Below are positions 51,794-62,232 of a stretch of 64,000 nucleotides of DNA, piece by piece. Below the pieces are notes generated by a model. That model searched no databases. It saw only the letters and a list, made by a program, of their open reading frames with translations, and was not told the DNA's origin. The first letter of the stretch is position 1. Each line of letters opens with the position of its first letter. The DNA is from Tribonema minus (lineage: Eukaryota > Sar > Xanthophyceae > Tribonematales > Tribonemataceae), in the NCBI GenBank assembly GCA_017506865.1, contig JAFCMP010000074.1, positions 186,001 to 250,000 on the forward strand, in the 5' to 3' direction. A program made the position numbers and the translations under genes.

Positions 51794-54448
51794 TTACAGG
51801 CCCGAGGCGCCGCCGCCTCCCTCCGATGCCGGCGGCTGGGCCGTCGAGGTGGAGAGGAAGCGGTCGGCGGCGGACTGACCTTGGGGCAGCCCGCGCGCGG
51901 GGCGTGCAGCGGGGGGTTCCGCCGCCGAGCCCGGCGTGCGCTCAGCAGCCGTGCGCTTGCGGCTGGCGCGGGGTGTGCCACTGTCGGACATAAGCGCGCT
52001 GCTGTCACTGGCAGGCATGGGGGGCTGCCTACTGCGCGAGGGGGAGGCGCTGCAGTCGCTGCCGTGCCGAGCCGCTGGCGACGATGCGCGCCGACACCGC
52101 GAGCGCCCGCGTGAGCAAGAGCGCGGCGGCTGCCGCGGCGCCGCCGCTGCCTCCAGTGCCACCGCGGGGTCCGCTGCCGCGCTTGCGGCCGCTGCCGCTG
52201 CCGCGCTGGCAGCGCCTACAGCAGGCGGCGGCGCGCCCGCCGCCGCCGCGCCTGCCGCCGCCGCGCCCGCCGCCGTTGCCCCGTCCGCCGCCACCGCCGC
52301 CGCAGCGCCAGCCGCTGCAGAGCTAGCCTCAAGGTCTCCCGCCACGGGCGTGGTGGCCACCGCGCCGGCGGCGTCCGCCGCCGGCACCGCCACGCTCGCA
52401 GCGCGCGCCGCTTCCGCTGTCAGCTGCGCCTCGAGTCGAGCGGTCGCCGCAGCGTTGCGCACCTGCTCTCCTTCGCGCAGGCTCCGTTGCTGCGCCGCCA
52501 GCCGCTCCGCACGAACTTGCTCTGCCAGAGACCGGTCGCGATCGGCCTCAGCAGCCCGCTTTCCCGCCTCGGAGGCTGCCAGCAGCTTTGTCAGTGCCTT
52601 GACCTGCTGCTGCAGCCCCTTCCGCGCGGTCCTCCCCTCCAGGATGCCCCCCTGCAGCTGCTGAATGCGCTGCTCCTGGCCCAGCTGCGCAGGGTCCGCG
52701 TCGGCCGCCGGCGGCGGCGGCGAGGCGCCCGGCGACGCGCTCGCCAGCGCGGGCGTCGAGGCGGCGGCAGCGTCCGTCGCGGCGGCGCCGGTCGCCGCCG
52801 GCGCTGGGGGGTGCGAGGCGGCGGCGCCGGTGGGCGCACGCTGCGTCGCGGCGGCTGCCGCCGCGGCGGCTGCAGCCGTGGCTACCGCAGGGGCACCGGC
52901 GGCTGTGCCAGTGGCGGCGGCTGGCGTGGTGCAGGCCGCGGGGAGCGTGGTGTGCGCGCAGCGCGTTGCCCGGCACTGCTGACCCGGGCGCGTGAAGTGC
53001 CGTCGCAAGCAGGACGGGCACGCTGTCAGATTGTCAGGGCCCAGCAGCCGCAGCGCTACTTCCGTGCCGTCCACCGCGCATAGGACCGAGTGCGCGAGTC
53101 GCCGCGCAACGCCGCGGACCACTGTTAGCTCCCAAACACCCGCGGCGCCTGGCGATGCCGCCGACGCCGGCGCCGCGGATGAGGCCGCACCGTTAATGCC
53201 TACGCCGCAGGTCTTCAGAGCGCTGGCCAGCAGCAGAAAGGCGGCGGAAGTGCCGCCGCCGCCCGCCCGCAAGCGCACCGGCGCGATGGGCATGCCAGGA
53301 GCTGCGAGTGCGGGCGCAAGCAGCATTGCAAGCTGCGCTGCAGACCACGCCGCCGGCGCGCCGCGCACGGTGACCGTGACCGGGGCGCTCATGTCACCAG
53401 CGCGGGTGATGCGCAGGCGGAAGCCGCTGAAGCTGAAGTCAGCGGAGTCGCCGACCGTTCCGAGCGCCGCGTCAACGAGCGCGGCCGGCGCCCGCAAGCA
53501 TAGCGTGCGGAAGTCATCGCGAGGCGACAGAGGCCCCAGCGTCTCTGCACCCTTGAATAGGGACGCAAGTGAGGCAGCGTCTCCAGCGCCGGCCCTCGCC
53601 GCGTCGTGCATGTGCGTGAGCGCCGCCGCTAGCAGCTGCTGGCGCCCCCGCGTGAGTCGGGCGCGGCGCTGTGCAGCCGCCGCAGGGGTGCTGCGCTCGC
53701 GCTCGTGAGGCTGACGGGCCGGCGCGAGCTCTGCTAACAGTGCGCGGACGCTGGCCGGCAAGGCAGCCAAGTGCTCCTGGGTGTAGCAGGTGACTGGATC
53801 CACCGTAAACGAGACTAGGTCTGTGCCGGCTGCCGCCGCCGGCGGCACAAATGGCTGTCCCTCCGCTGTCGGACGGCCCTGCACGCGCGCCGCCATCGCC
53901 ATGAGGCGGCCCGCAGCGGCTCCACCCTGGCGCCCCACCGCCGCGACAGCGGGGGGCACGAAGAAGTACTGCTCCTGTTCCGCGGCGTGGAACATCTCGC
54001 TCGCCTGTTGGTATAGCTGCCCTGGAGTGAGGGCGGATGGGGCTGGGGTTGGCGTGTAGCTGCCTCGGGGAGTGAAGTAGGCTCCATCGTGGCCGTGCAG
54101 CAGCCGTGCCTCCTCCCGAAGCAGGTTGCTCTTCGCTGTAAGCGACGGGGGTGTTGTCGCAGTTTTGGCGGCTTTGGCCGCCCACGAGGCAGCAGCAGCA
54201 GGAGGGGTGGCCGCGCGACCATTTGGGCCAGCTGGCGTGTCGCCAGTCGCCGCTGGCAGCACCACCTCCATCGCTTCGGATGGCATGAAACGACTTGAAG
54301 TTGAAATGGGGCGGGCCCTGCCCCGCCCCTGGGACACGGTGGCGGCTGCCCCTCGTGGAGGGTGCCGAGCGTTGGCTGAACAGCAGGCACACAGGGTGGG
54401 AGTCACCAACGTGGCGCCAGCAAAATCCACCCAGAAACGTTTTGTCAC
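51794..54448 (-). CDS. LINE ORF1: coiled-coil, Ala-rich nucleic-acid-binding protein
   Basis: 884 aa from the first ATG at 54448; an ATG at 54286 (MPSEAMEVVLPAATG) is an alternative start. The N-terminal half has a globular region of unknown fold (FTVDPVTCYTQEHLAALP, LRITRAGDMSAPVTVTVRG). A Cys/His cluster (ACPSCLRRHFTRPGQQC, with C and H after it) could bind zinc and RNA. A long coiled coil follows (QRIQQLQGGILEGRTARKGL through LRAERLAAQQ-like heptads), then long Ala-rich tracts and an Arg/Ser-rich stretch (RSCSRGRSRCRR). ORF1 proteins of LINEs coat the RNA as oligomers. Stop at 51794, just before ORF2, which suggests coupled or reinitiated translation. Confidence 0.8.
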   Translation of the reverse strand: MTKRFWVDFAGATLVTPTLCACCSANARHPPRGAAATVSQGRGRARPISTSSRFMPSEAMEVVLPAATGDTPAGPNGRAATPPAAAASWAAKAAKTATTPPSLTAKSNLLREEARLLHGHDGAYFTPRGSYTPTPAPSALTPGQLYQQASEMFHAAEQEQYFFVPPAVAAVGRQGGAAAGRLMAMAARVQGRPTAEGQPFVPPAAAAGTDLVSFTVDPVTCYTQEHLAALPASVRALLAELAPARQPHERERSTPAAAAQRRARLTRGRQQLLAAALTHMHDAARAGAGDAASLASLFKGAETLGPLSPRDDFRTLCLRAPAALVDAALGTVGDSADFSFSGFRLRITRAGDMSAPVTVTVRGAPAAWSAAQLAMLLAPALAAPGMPIAPVRLRAGGGGTSAAFLLLASALKTCGVGINGAASSAAPASAASPGAAGVWELTVVRGVARRLAHSVLCAVDGTEVALRLLGPDNLTACPSCLRRHFTRPGQQCRATRCAHTTLPAACTTPAAATGTAAGAPAVATAAAAAAAAAATQRAPTGAAASHPPAPAATGAAATDAAAASTPALASASPGASPPPPAADADPAQLGQEQRIQQLQGGILEGRTARKGLQQQVKALTKLLAASEAGKRAAEADRDRSLAEQVRAERLAAQQRSLREGEQVRNAAATARLEAQLTAEAARAASVAVPAADAAGAVATTPVAGDLEASSAAAGAAAAVAADGATAAGAAAAGAAAAGAPPPAVGAASAAAAAAASAAADPAVALEAAAAPRQPPRSCSRGRSRCRRASSPAARHGSDCSASPSRSRQPPMPASDSSALMSDSGTPRASRKRTAAERTPGSAAEPPAARPARGLPQGQSAADRFLSTSTAQPPASEGGGGASGL

Positions 54449-54470
54449 TTGAAGTTCTAAGAATTCAACT

Positions 54471-54982
54471 TCAAGTTGAGGTTCTCACTCGACGAAACAT
54501 GTCAAATTTTAGAGTCATCTGTTGAAGACACTGGGATGCACAGTGGGACACAGTCCAAGCACTTCCTTACAACCTGCCCTGGAATAATTCTATGAAGTGC
54601 ACTGCTGGCAGGCGAAACGTTTTTGTCACACGGTGTCGCCTGACCCATTCGCTGCAGCTTTCCGTATTGAAGCTGCACTGCATTTAATTGCCAGTCATTC
54701 AGGAGACACAGGCTTCACCCAGCAACTTGAAGCCCATGTAATTACGGATTTGAGCGAGTGCCACGTGCTGCCAAACTCTCGAATGTCTGCAGATATGACA
54801 GGCACATTTGATGCATATACTATGCATGTACATATGTAGCTTCTGCATCAGATATCATAATGGTACGGGTCGGATGATATAGCTGCTGCAACAGAACTCA
54901 GTCTAGTACCGTACATAATGTAAGCATCAATTGTCAATAATGATGCCCATAAGGCGAATTAATTTGTAAATTTAACTGCACT
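54471..54982. other. Unassigned sequence between LINE and LTR element
   Basis: About 0.5 kb of ordinary AT/GC composition with ACTTGAAG motifs; no gene recognised. Confidence 0.5.
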
Positions 54983-55373
54983 TGTTACAGTTTTGGGTAT
55001 GCACCTTGGTTAGCAAGGGTGCATACCACCAGGGAGTTCTGAGTACCAGGGGGTGCTTTATGATGTCACAACTTGGGTGTTCTAAGGGATTGTCAAACCC
55101 TAGCCCTAGGAGCTTCTAGTCACTCAGATTCACTTGTCTGGCTGGCTGGAAATCAAGACTGAGAGCATCCTCCCACCCACACTCTGGGGTGTCTACATAG
55201 GCTGGCTAGGGTCACCAGCATCAGGTAATCTATGCATGACATTCTGTGTGACATTCATCCAGTATATCTTTTGTTGTGCTTCTTTCTGTCTCAGCTGTTC
55301 CAAGACCATACATATCACTCCTACATGAATCATTCCCCGCGCTTATGATTGGCATCTTTGTTGTATGTAAAAC
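54983..55373 (+). repeat. 5' LTR (391 bp)
   Basis: Begins TGTTACAGTTTTGGG and ends TTGTATGTAAAAC. It contains the uninterrupted version of the site where the 3' LTR carries a MITE (CTAC at 55321-55324). Confidence 0.8.
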
Positions 55374-56519
55374 TTGTCAACCCAAAGGTCTATTACTACC
55401 ACACGTACCCCGCACTCGCTATCACGGCCATGCCCTGTTGCTCTGCTTGCTTTGGAACGAGCCAAATTCAACTACCAGTTCAACTTCGACTCCTACCTAG
55501 CCTTGCCCGCGTGTGCGTTGACTGGGCTAGGCTGGCTGGCCGCTGTGCTCCCGCGGCAGCCACATCGCTGTGCCTAGGCAGCGGTGCCAGTGCAACCCTA
55601 CGGAAGTCCGCCTGGGGGCACACTCACACTAGCACCTAGCTCTAGCACTAGAAGGCATCAAAACCCCCAGGCCCGGGCACTAGAAAGGACGTGGTTGCAC
55701 TTGGTGGTCAACACGTACCTAACTGGGGGCACTCTCCAGTGAAAGTGGCCGACAGTGGACTTCAGCGCTTCGGGAAAGACGGGGGTAGGTTGAGTGCATG
55801 CTTGGAGCGCTTCAGTCCACCATGAGCTCTCTTCGTCGATGGGCAAGTGTGCCCAGTTGGCGGAAACAGCTCTGTTGCCATCGCGCGCGGCATAGACGGC
55901 TTGGGAAGCCAGCCAGCGGATGCCGCTTAGACAGGCTAGTGATGCCTAGCGGACGCCTACGTGAGGCGGGCAACGGAGAAGCATGTACTCAGCCTGCAAG
56001 ACGCTGGGCGTCCAGTGTGCGTGCGAGTGGGCGTGCGTGCACTGGGAGGGCCGCCTCTCGTCACCCCTTCTAACTAGTACTAGCTACATAGCCTAGACAG
56101 GCCAGAAGTGCCTTGAGAGCAAACCCACCATATAGGAGAGTGTGCCCAAGCGGAGAGCCTCTGCCAAGCGTTAGACACGATTACGGATCGTAGCTGGCAT
56201 GCTCAATGGCTAGAGCCTCAATGAGATGGCTTGACTCCTCAATTACTAGACCTCAACACTGAACTGACCAGCAGCTGCATGGCGCCGCCTGATGCACTGT
56301 GAGCCCTATCTCGTGCAATGTTTCGCACGGGTGTGGCGCGGCGCTTTTAACATCGTGTCCTCCTCAGCCTGCAAGATGGGAACGAAAGCCGTTTCAAGCG
56401 CGCCAGCAAGAGCTTCAACCCATCTGGCCGTGTATGGCCCCACCAAGCCACTGACGCGCAGGAGTGGCAAGTCCAGGCTGGACTACTGCCGGTTTGCCAG
56501 CTATGACCAAGGGCCACGG

Positions 56520-57035
56520 CAGTGCGCGGCACTGATCAAGGATCCGGCGCTAGCAGCGCACGCGGACGCGCCAGTGGCGCAGGTGCTGGCGCTGGCGGCG
56601 CGCGCAGAAGCTTCTAGTGCCTTCGGCGCAGGTTCTGGCGCTGGCGGCGCGCGCGGAAACGCCATCGGCGCAGGTGCTGACGCTAGCGGCGCGGGCAGTG
56701 TTGGCGCTAGCGTCGCAGGCGATGGCGCCAACGGCGCAGGCACGGCACAAGTGGCGCGCGTGGAAGCGCCATCGGTGCGAGTGGCACTGGCGGTGGCGCC
56801 GCGACGCCGACGCCGGTGGCGGCGGTGCGCACTGCCGTGCAGCGGATCTCCAGCGGCACAGACAGCGGCGCTAGTGGCACATGCGGGAGCGCCATCGGCG
56901 CAGGTGATGGCGCTAGTGGCGCGGACGGTGGTGCCAACGGCGCAGGCAGCGGCGCTAGTAGCGCGAGCGTTGGCACTGGCGGCGCTGACGGTGATGCTGG
57001 CGGCACGCGCGGCGGCGCAAGTGGCAATGGTGTGA
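56520..57035. repeat. GCG-rich coding-like minisatellite (42-45 bp period)
   Basis: Imperfect units of GCGCAGGTGCTGGCGCTGG and GGCGCGCGCG(C/G)A recur about eleven times. They yield long open frames on both strands (for example 56292-57035) only because the repeat lacks stop codons. Part of the interior of the LTR element. Confidence 0.75.
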
Positions 57036-58039
57036 CCATGTGGAGCCAGCAACAGGGTGCCGCAGCGACAGCGGCGCACTCATCGCCAACCAATGGGCCA
57101 AAGGTGTTTGGCAGCGGCCATCATTGCGCCGGCGAGGAGCTCTGCGGCACGCAACAACGACCAGCAAACAAAGCAATTACTGGTGGCGCATGGTGGGCGG
57201 CGCTCTTGAGAGGAGACTCAAGCGGAGCTTAAGCGGCAGCTGTGATGAAAGTAAGTGCGCGTTTAGCTTGCTGACAACAGTGGCGGAGCTGGCAATCATG
57301 ATGGCAGCAGTGTGACACTGCCTACATGTGCTGATGGCTTTACACGTGTTGATGGCATTACATCACGTGCGATTGGCTCAAAAAATGGCTTTCTGGCCTG
57401 GACCGTGTCATTCGGCGCTTGCATCTCAACCTCAACCAGGTTGGCAGCGGCGCTCAACCATCCTGAGTTGCATGGCTCTGCTCCCTGCACACATTGACCT
57501 TTGGTAGCTGGAAGACTCCGCGATCCTCGACTGATATCAAGTGTCACAACGTACTTCAACTGGCTCAACTTCAACCAGCAAGCGCACCTCGTATACAAGT
57601 TTGGTGTCATGATGCGATCACACATGAACCTGGCAGCGGGTGGTGAACGCATGCAGTTGCTCTGCGTGCAATTACTGACATGTGCCATCATGAACAGATT
57701 TGTCAGTGCGCAACAGACTTCAACTTCAAATCGGCACAGCACCTGCATGTTGCCACCTGCGTTCAATGGATGCGCTACATACCGGCTGTTGGCAGCGCTC
57801 AACCCAGCGTCACTGGGTCAGCAGGCGACATTCAGTTGACATGGGCTCAATGCCATGACACAACCGTCACGTGTCGCATCACTAACACCTTATTAACACT
57901 ACTATAGACAAGCACATCCAGCTGCTATTTGCCCACGACTATCTACAAAAATTGCACGTAACAGCACATGGATGACAGTCACAACAAAAGGTGTGCGCCA
58001 GCGCTCGTGCGTGGTGGTGCTGCGCGTGGAGAGGACAGC

Positions 58040-58770
58040 AGCAATCATGGCTTGATAGAACGCAACTTGCAGCAGCGCTCAACTGCAGGGAGCGTTGACG
58101 CGCATGAAGGCGCGGTGACAGCGTGCAATTGGGGCCGCATGCGTCAGCAGTTGACAAGCGGCGGCGCGGCGCGGCACTTGACAGCAATGGTGTGCAGCAG
58201 CGCATTGTTTGGGAACGCATGGCAGCGCTCAGTTGGCATGCAGCAGCAGTCAGCATGACTGGCGTACAGCAGCCCTCTGCTAGGGCTCCTCTGTGGCTGT
58301 GCAGCAGCAGCGCCATCATGAACTACTCACAACTGACCACCTCAGCAATCATTATGGCATGGCATCGTCAGCGAGCCGAACAGCAGCTTTGAGTTTGGAG
58401 TGACATATCGCGCACCAGCGAGCATCTTGCCCATGCCTACTCTCAGCATTGTGCTCCACTCGGCAGGTGACGCAGCGGACGATGTGATGCTCACAATGCT
58501 TAAGCCTTTGCTACAGGCATGCAGCAGCGCTCAGCCATCGCAATTGGAGGAGGGTGACGTGCAGCAGCGTTTAGACGGCGATGGTGCGCGTGAGCATCAC
58601 TGCTCAGATGGCGGTGGCGCGCGAACAGCAGCGCTCAAGGTGGCGCTCGCGAGCATCAGATGGCAATGGCAGTGGCGCGAGTGTGCAGCAGCGCTCAGAC
58701 GATGGTGGCGCACGGCTGCGCGCTGTGGGGGCTGGCAGCAGCGCTCATCTCATGCAGTGGCGATGGTGCA
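58040..58770. repeat. Diverged AGCAGCGCTCA-type repeat region
   Basis: The words GCAGCAGCGCTCA and GGTGGCGC recur many times in irregular spacing, producing spurious short frames. Interior of the LTR element; no gene named. Confidence 0.6.
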
Positions 58771-58977
58771 GGTGCACTACCGTAGCATCATTGCATAGCC
58801 TATTCATAGCTCTTCATCAAGCTGCCCGGCTGCGCCTGCCTTGACGCGGCTGGCAACAACATGATACTCACATCGCCTTCGCCGCGGCCCAATCGTTCCG
58901 CCTGCCCCTCCACCGCTCGAGTCGCTGCTCCCTCCATTGCAGAGCAACAGCATCAGACAGAGAACGGGCCAGTATGG

Positions 58978-59600
58978 GCGATGCGCCATGCGTCGCTCTT
59001 CAGCGGCATCGGCGTCCGAGGGCGGGGTTTGCGCAAGCTCAAGTTCAACCTGGCGACGTGCTTTTATTGGGACAGGATTGGCGGTGGCCACCTGATTGTC
59101 GCGGGGGTGCGCACATTTTTACGGACGAGAGGGACTAGAGTGGTCGCGGCCAGCGCTGGCGACTCCAAGTTCAACGTCGAAGTTCACCAAGACTGCCGGC
59201 GGTGCGGCTTGTGCCGCGCACCGACTACAGGAGCCACGACGGTGTTTGTGCGGGCGAGGCTGCCGAGCGTGCGATGGCGGCATTCAGCGACATCATGGCG
59301 TGTCAACCGGCGCTTCTAACCTGACGTCATGGGGCCCAGCACATCTTCATTGGCAAGGGCTACGCCGGCTTCACGTCGCCTTGGCCGGGCAAGCTTATAG
59401 GGTGCCTTGTCAGCGCACGCGCGTCTACTGTGTCATCGCCAAGGTTCGGGAGGGAACTAGATCGGCGTTGCAGCGCTGTGGCGCATTTCTCAATGCATAC
59501 ATGCGGCTCTGCGAGCCAGTCACCTTGATCGATGCGGTACCTGATCTTGGTCACCTGCTGTTCCTCAAGCTCCGCGTCAAAGGCAAGAAAGGCGTGTAAA
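58978..59600 (+). other. Cytosine-methyltransferase-like motifs inside the LTR element
   Basis: MRHASLFSGIG (about 58978-59010) resembles motif I of C5 DNA methyltransferases (DLFSGIGG), followed by LRKLKFNLATCFYWDR. About 400 bp on, YRVPCQRTRVYCVIAKV resembles the later conserved block (GVPQxRxRVYxV). The pieces are not in one continuous frame. The assignment is tentative and the region is treated as part of a fossil element. Confidence 0.35.
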
Positions 59601-60179
59601 CTGCTGGCCTGCTTCATAGCCCTGTAAGCGTAACCCTGGCGTTTTCTCGGCAAGCGTGTTCGCAGTGCTCAGTATGACGGTCCAGTAGAGGATGCTGTGC
59701 CCACGCATGATCAATCAGCCAGGGTCATGACGAATGACAGCACTTTGCCTTTAAAAGTGCTTTAAAGCAAGCTCAGCCTCATGATTGCTATTCTAGTCAT
59801 GTCAAAAGCAGCACAGCTGGTGCTACGAGCAGCAGCAACGGTTGGCATGCCCGATCTTTTGAGCCTAGTTGGGATGCCCATGGCTGCAGTGCGAAATATC
59901 AAGCTTACCCTAGACCTACATGCGCCGCCACCAGAGTGAATAACTGCTGCATGGATAGAACATCTTGTCACATGTGCCAGAGCACAATAAAGTCGTAACA
60001 ATCGCGCAGCAACTGTTACCATGCGTTGGGCGCGGCTGCAGTTCCAGCTTCAACTTCAACTTCCACACGAGAGACAGTGAGACACCAGGCCCGAGAGGGA
60101 GAGGGGCCATACTGGGCATCAACGAGATACCAGGCCCGAGAGGGGCCACAGGCGTCATTGAGACAGCAGAGCGCGGAGT

Positions 60180-60650
60180 ATGCAGTCACCACTCAAAACA
60201 CGCATTGCGAGGCGCGTCGGCGAGCGCGCTGTTACACGAATGTGGGCAACACGCATCTAGGCAGTGCGCTCTGCACAAGGGTTTGCACAAGCACTTTCGA
60301 CAGTCCGATCACGATTGCGTGCAATGCCGGCGGCATTGCGGCGCGTGACAAAGGAAGAAGCGCGGCGCGCAATGCTGGCGGCAACACTGCATGCGATGCT
60401 CGCAGCAGCGCAGCACGGACAGTGGCTGCGCGGTGCGCGATGCAAGCAGTGGCGCATCACTCAGCGGCGGCGGCACGCATGGGTGCGCGACGCGCGCAGG
60501 GCGCAGCAGCAACAGCGTGGCGCATGACGCTGGCAGCAACGAGGCGCGTGGTGTGCGTGCGGCATTAAACGGCGAAAGCAACGACGCAGTGCGCTGCCAC
60601 AGCAAGTGGCCGTGGCCGTGGCGGCAACGCCAGCGGCGCTAGCAACGGCA
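60180..60650. repeat. GCGC-rich low-complexity region
   Basis: Repeats of GCGCGCAATGC, GCATGCGATGC and GGCGGCAAC type with no recognisable product. It lies where a reverse transcriptase would be expected in an LTR element. Confidence 0.6.
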
Positions 60651-60877
60651 GCGCATCGGCATTCGCGCCAATGGTCTGCTGTGATGAGGAGCTACATGAG
60701 ATGCGCCGGCTAGACGGGGCGGTAACCCCATGCTGCGCTGTGATGCGCGAGGTGGCGCTGGATGGTGAATGACTTCAGCAAGATTGCGGCGCCAATCATA
60801 GATCTGATCACGACACGTACGTGCATTTAGGATGGGACGCAACGTAGCAGAGAGCGTGCTAGCAACTCAAGGAGGCG

Positions 60878-61950
60878 ATGTGTGGCGCCAGCATGGTCAT
60901 GCACCCGAACTTCACGTTGCCCTTCGTGCTCTACGCTGCCGCGTCAAACACAGTTGTAGCCGGCGTGCCAACGCAGTTCCCACCTCTTAGTGAGATAGAC
61001 ACCACCATCAGATGCCGTGCGCGACGACGGGGCGTCGCCAACTTTGAGAAGGGGAGGAGGTGCGCCTAGATGTACTTGGCTACTTCAGCAAGCTAAATTC
61101 TGAGCTAAACTCAAACATGGGCGCAGCAGCGCTGGAGAGCCTGGTGGTCGTATTCATCCCTTCAGACCCTATGCATGGGGCAATTCGGACAGTGGTTTCG
61201 GATGCAGCAGCGCTCAGGTGATTGTTGACACTTCAGCAAACTACTGCGCTGGGCCATGCGCATAATGGAGTACGATGTCAACACAGAGCGGGCAAGTGGA
61301 ATGGCAACGCCGATGGGCCATCGAGACTGCCCACGAAGGAGGACCTTGACGCGCTGTGGCGTTACTGGCATGCCGACGAGGGCTGGTCCGACGCGGTGCC
61401 CTGCTTCAACGCACCGCACATGAGCCTGAGGGTGCGTATCGACGGCTACCTCAAGCCGAATTGGCGCACGCTACGACGACGGCATCTGGGAGGACATGAA
61501 CCAGACGGAGGTGCGCAGAGCAATCGAGCTTGCGGAGGCCGTCAAGCAGCGCGCGCAGCGCAGTGGCGTGACGGACGACAGGCCCGCATTGACGCTCGTC
61601 ACTAGCCCGGTGATTCCATCAGACTTTGGCGCCAACTACGAAGGCGAAGTGGTCAGATATCACTCGGAGCGACTGGTTGGTCGCGCGGCAAGCTGCTCAA
61701 GTATATGCCGCGGCGGAGCAAGCACACGTTTGATGTGTTGTTCAACGGAGAATCACGGCCGCGCACGGTGCTTTTGCGGCCTGGCTACTACACAGCGGGC
61801 GCCGGCGAGTCGCAACCTCAACTCACGGCAACCAAGAATTCGACTTGGAACAATTTCGTCGTCAAACAAGTACTACTAGTAGACGGCGAGCTTGCGGCGG
61901 CCACAAGTCACTGGAAGTGAGGTGGAGCCGGTGGAGCAGGACGGCTCCGA
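60878..61950 (+). pseudogene. Gypsy-type pol remnant (RNase H region and downstream)
   Basis: Short blocks resembling Gypsy RNase H: HPNFTLPFVLY with ASNT near the start, and HRAGKWNGNADGPSRLP, the usual end-of-RNase H signature (HRPGxxNxNADxLSR). Downstream blocks (RSKHTFDVLFNGESRPRTVL) suggest a small Tudor/chromo-like fold but are unassigned. Broken; treated as a fossil. Confidence 0.6.
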
Positions 61951-62232
61951 TGACGACGCGGCGTAGGCGGTGCGGTGCGTCATGTGGCGGTAGAGGTTCG
62001 CTATGCTGCGCGGGATGCAGGCGCAGGTAGCAAGAGCTGTTGTAGCAGGCGGTGGTCAGCAGCTGGTCCAGCACGGCCCATCCATTCGTTAGCCGTCATA
62101 GTTAGCGTCGGTTTTGGCACCAGGGGCGTTGGGTGGGCTCAGAACATTGATCTGGTCTGTTTCTTCCTTTCCATGTAAAGACCTTGAGCAACTCCAGGGG
62201 CGGAGTTGTGTCTTGGTAGGGGGGGTTCAACT

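Larger units (their letters stand above)
47585..54470 (-). mobile_element. GC-rich two-ORF LINE (RT plus C-terminal restriction-like endonuclease)
   Basis: A long, apparently intact non-LTR retrotransposon on the minus strand: ORF1 (54448-51794, 884 aa), a 33-bp gap, ORF2 (51760-47594, 1388 aa). It is far richer in G+C than its surroundings, with sharp transitions at about 47.59 and 54.45 kb. No inverted repeats at the ends. The 3' boundary lies just after the ORF2 stop and the 5' boundary near the paired ACTTGAAGT/ACTTCAAGT sequence at 54449-54476; both are approximate. No obvious poly-A tail. Confidence 0.88.

Noticed and set aside
51936-54392. Plus- and minus-strand frames of 190-290 aa overlapping LINE ORF1
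   Set aside because: They arise from lack of stop codons in high-GC DNA; only the 884-aa frame is continuous with ORF2 and shows a coiled coil and zinc cluster.
56292-57079. 247-aa (+) and 192-aa (-) frames with repetitive sequence
   Set aside because: Both strands are open because the minisatellite unit has no stops; no coding signal beyond the repeat.
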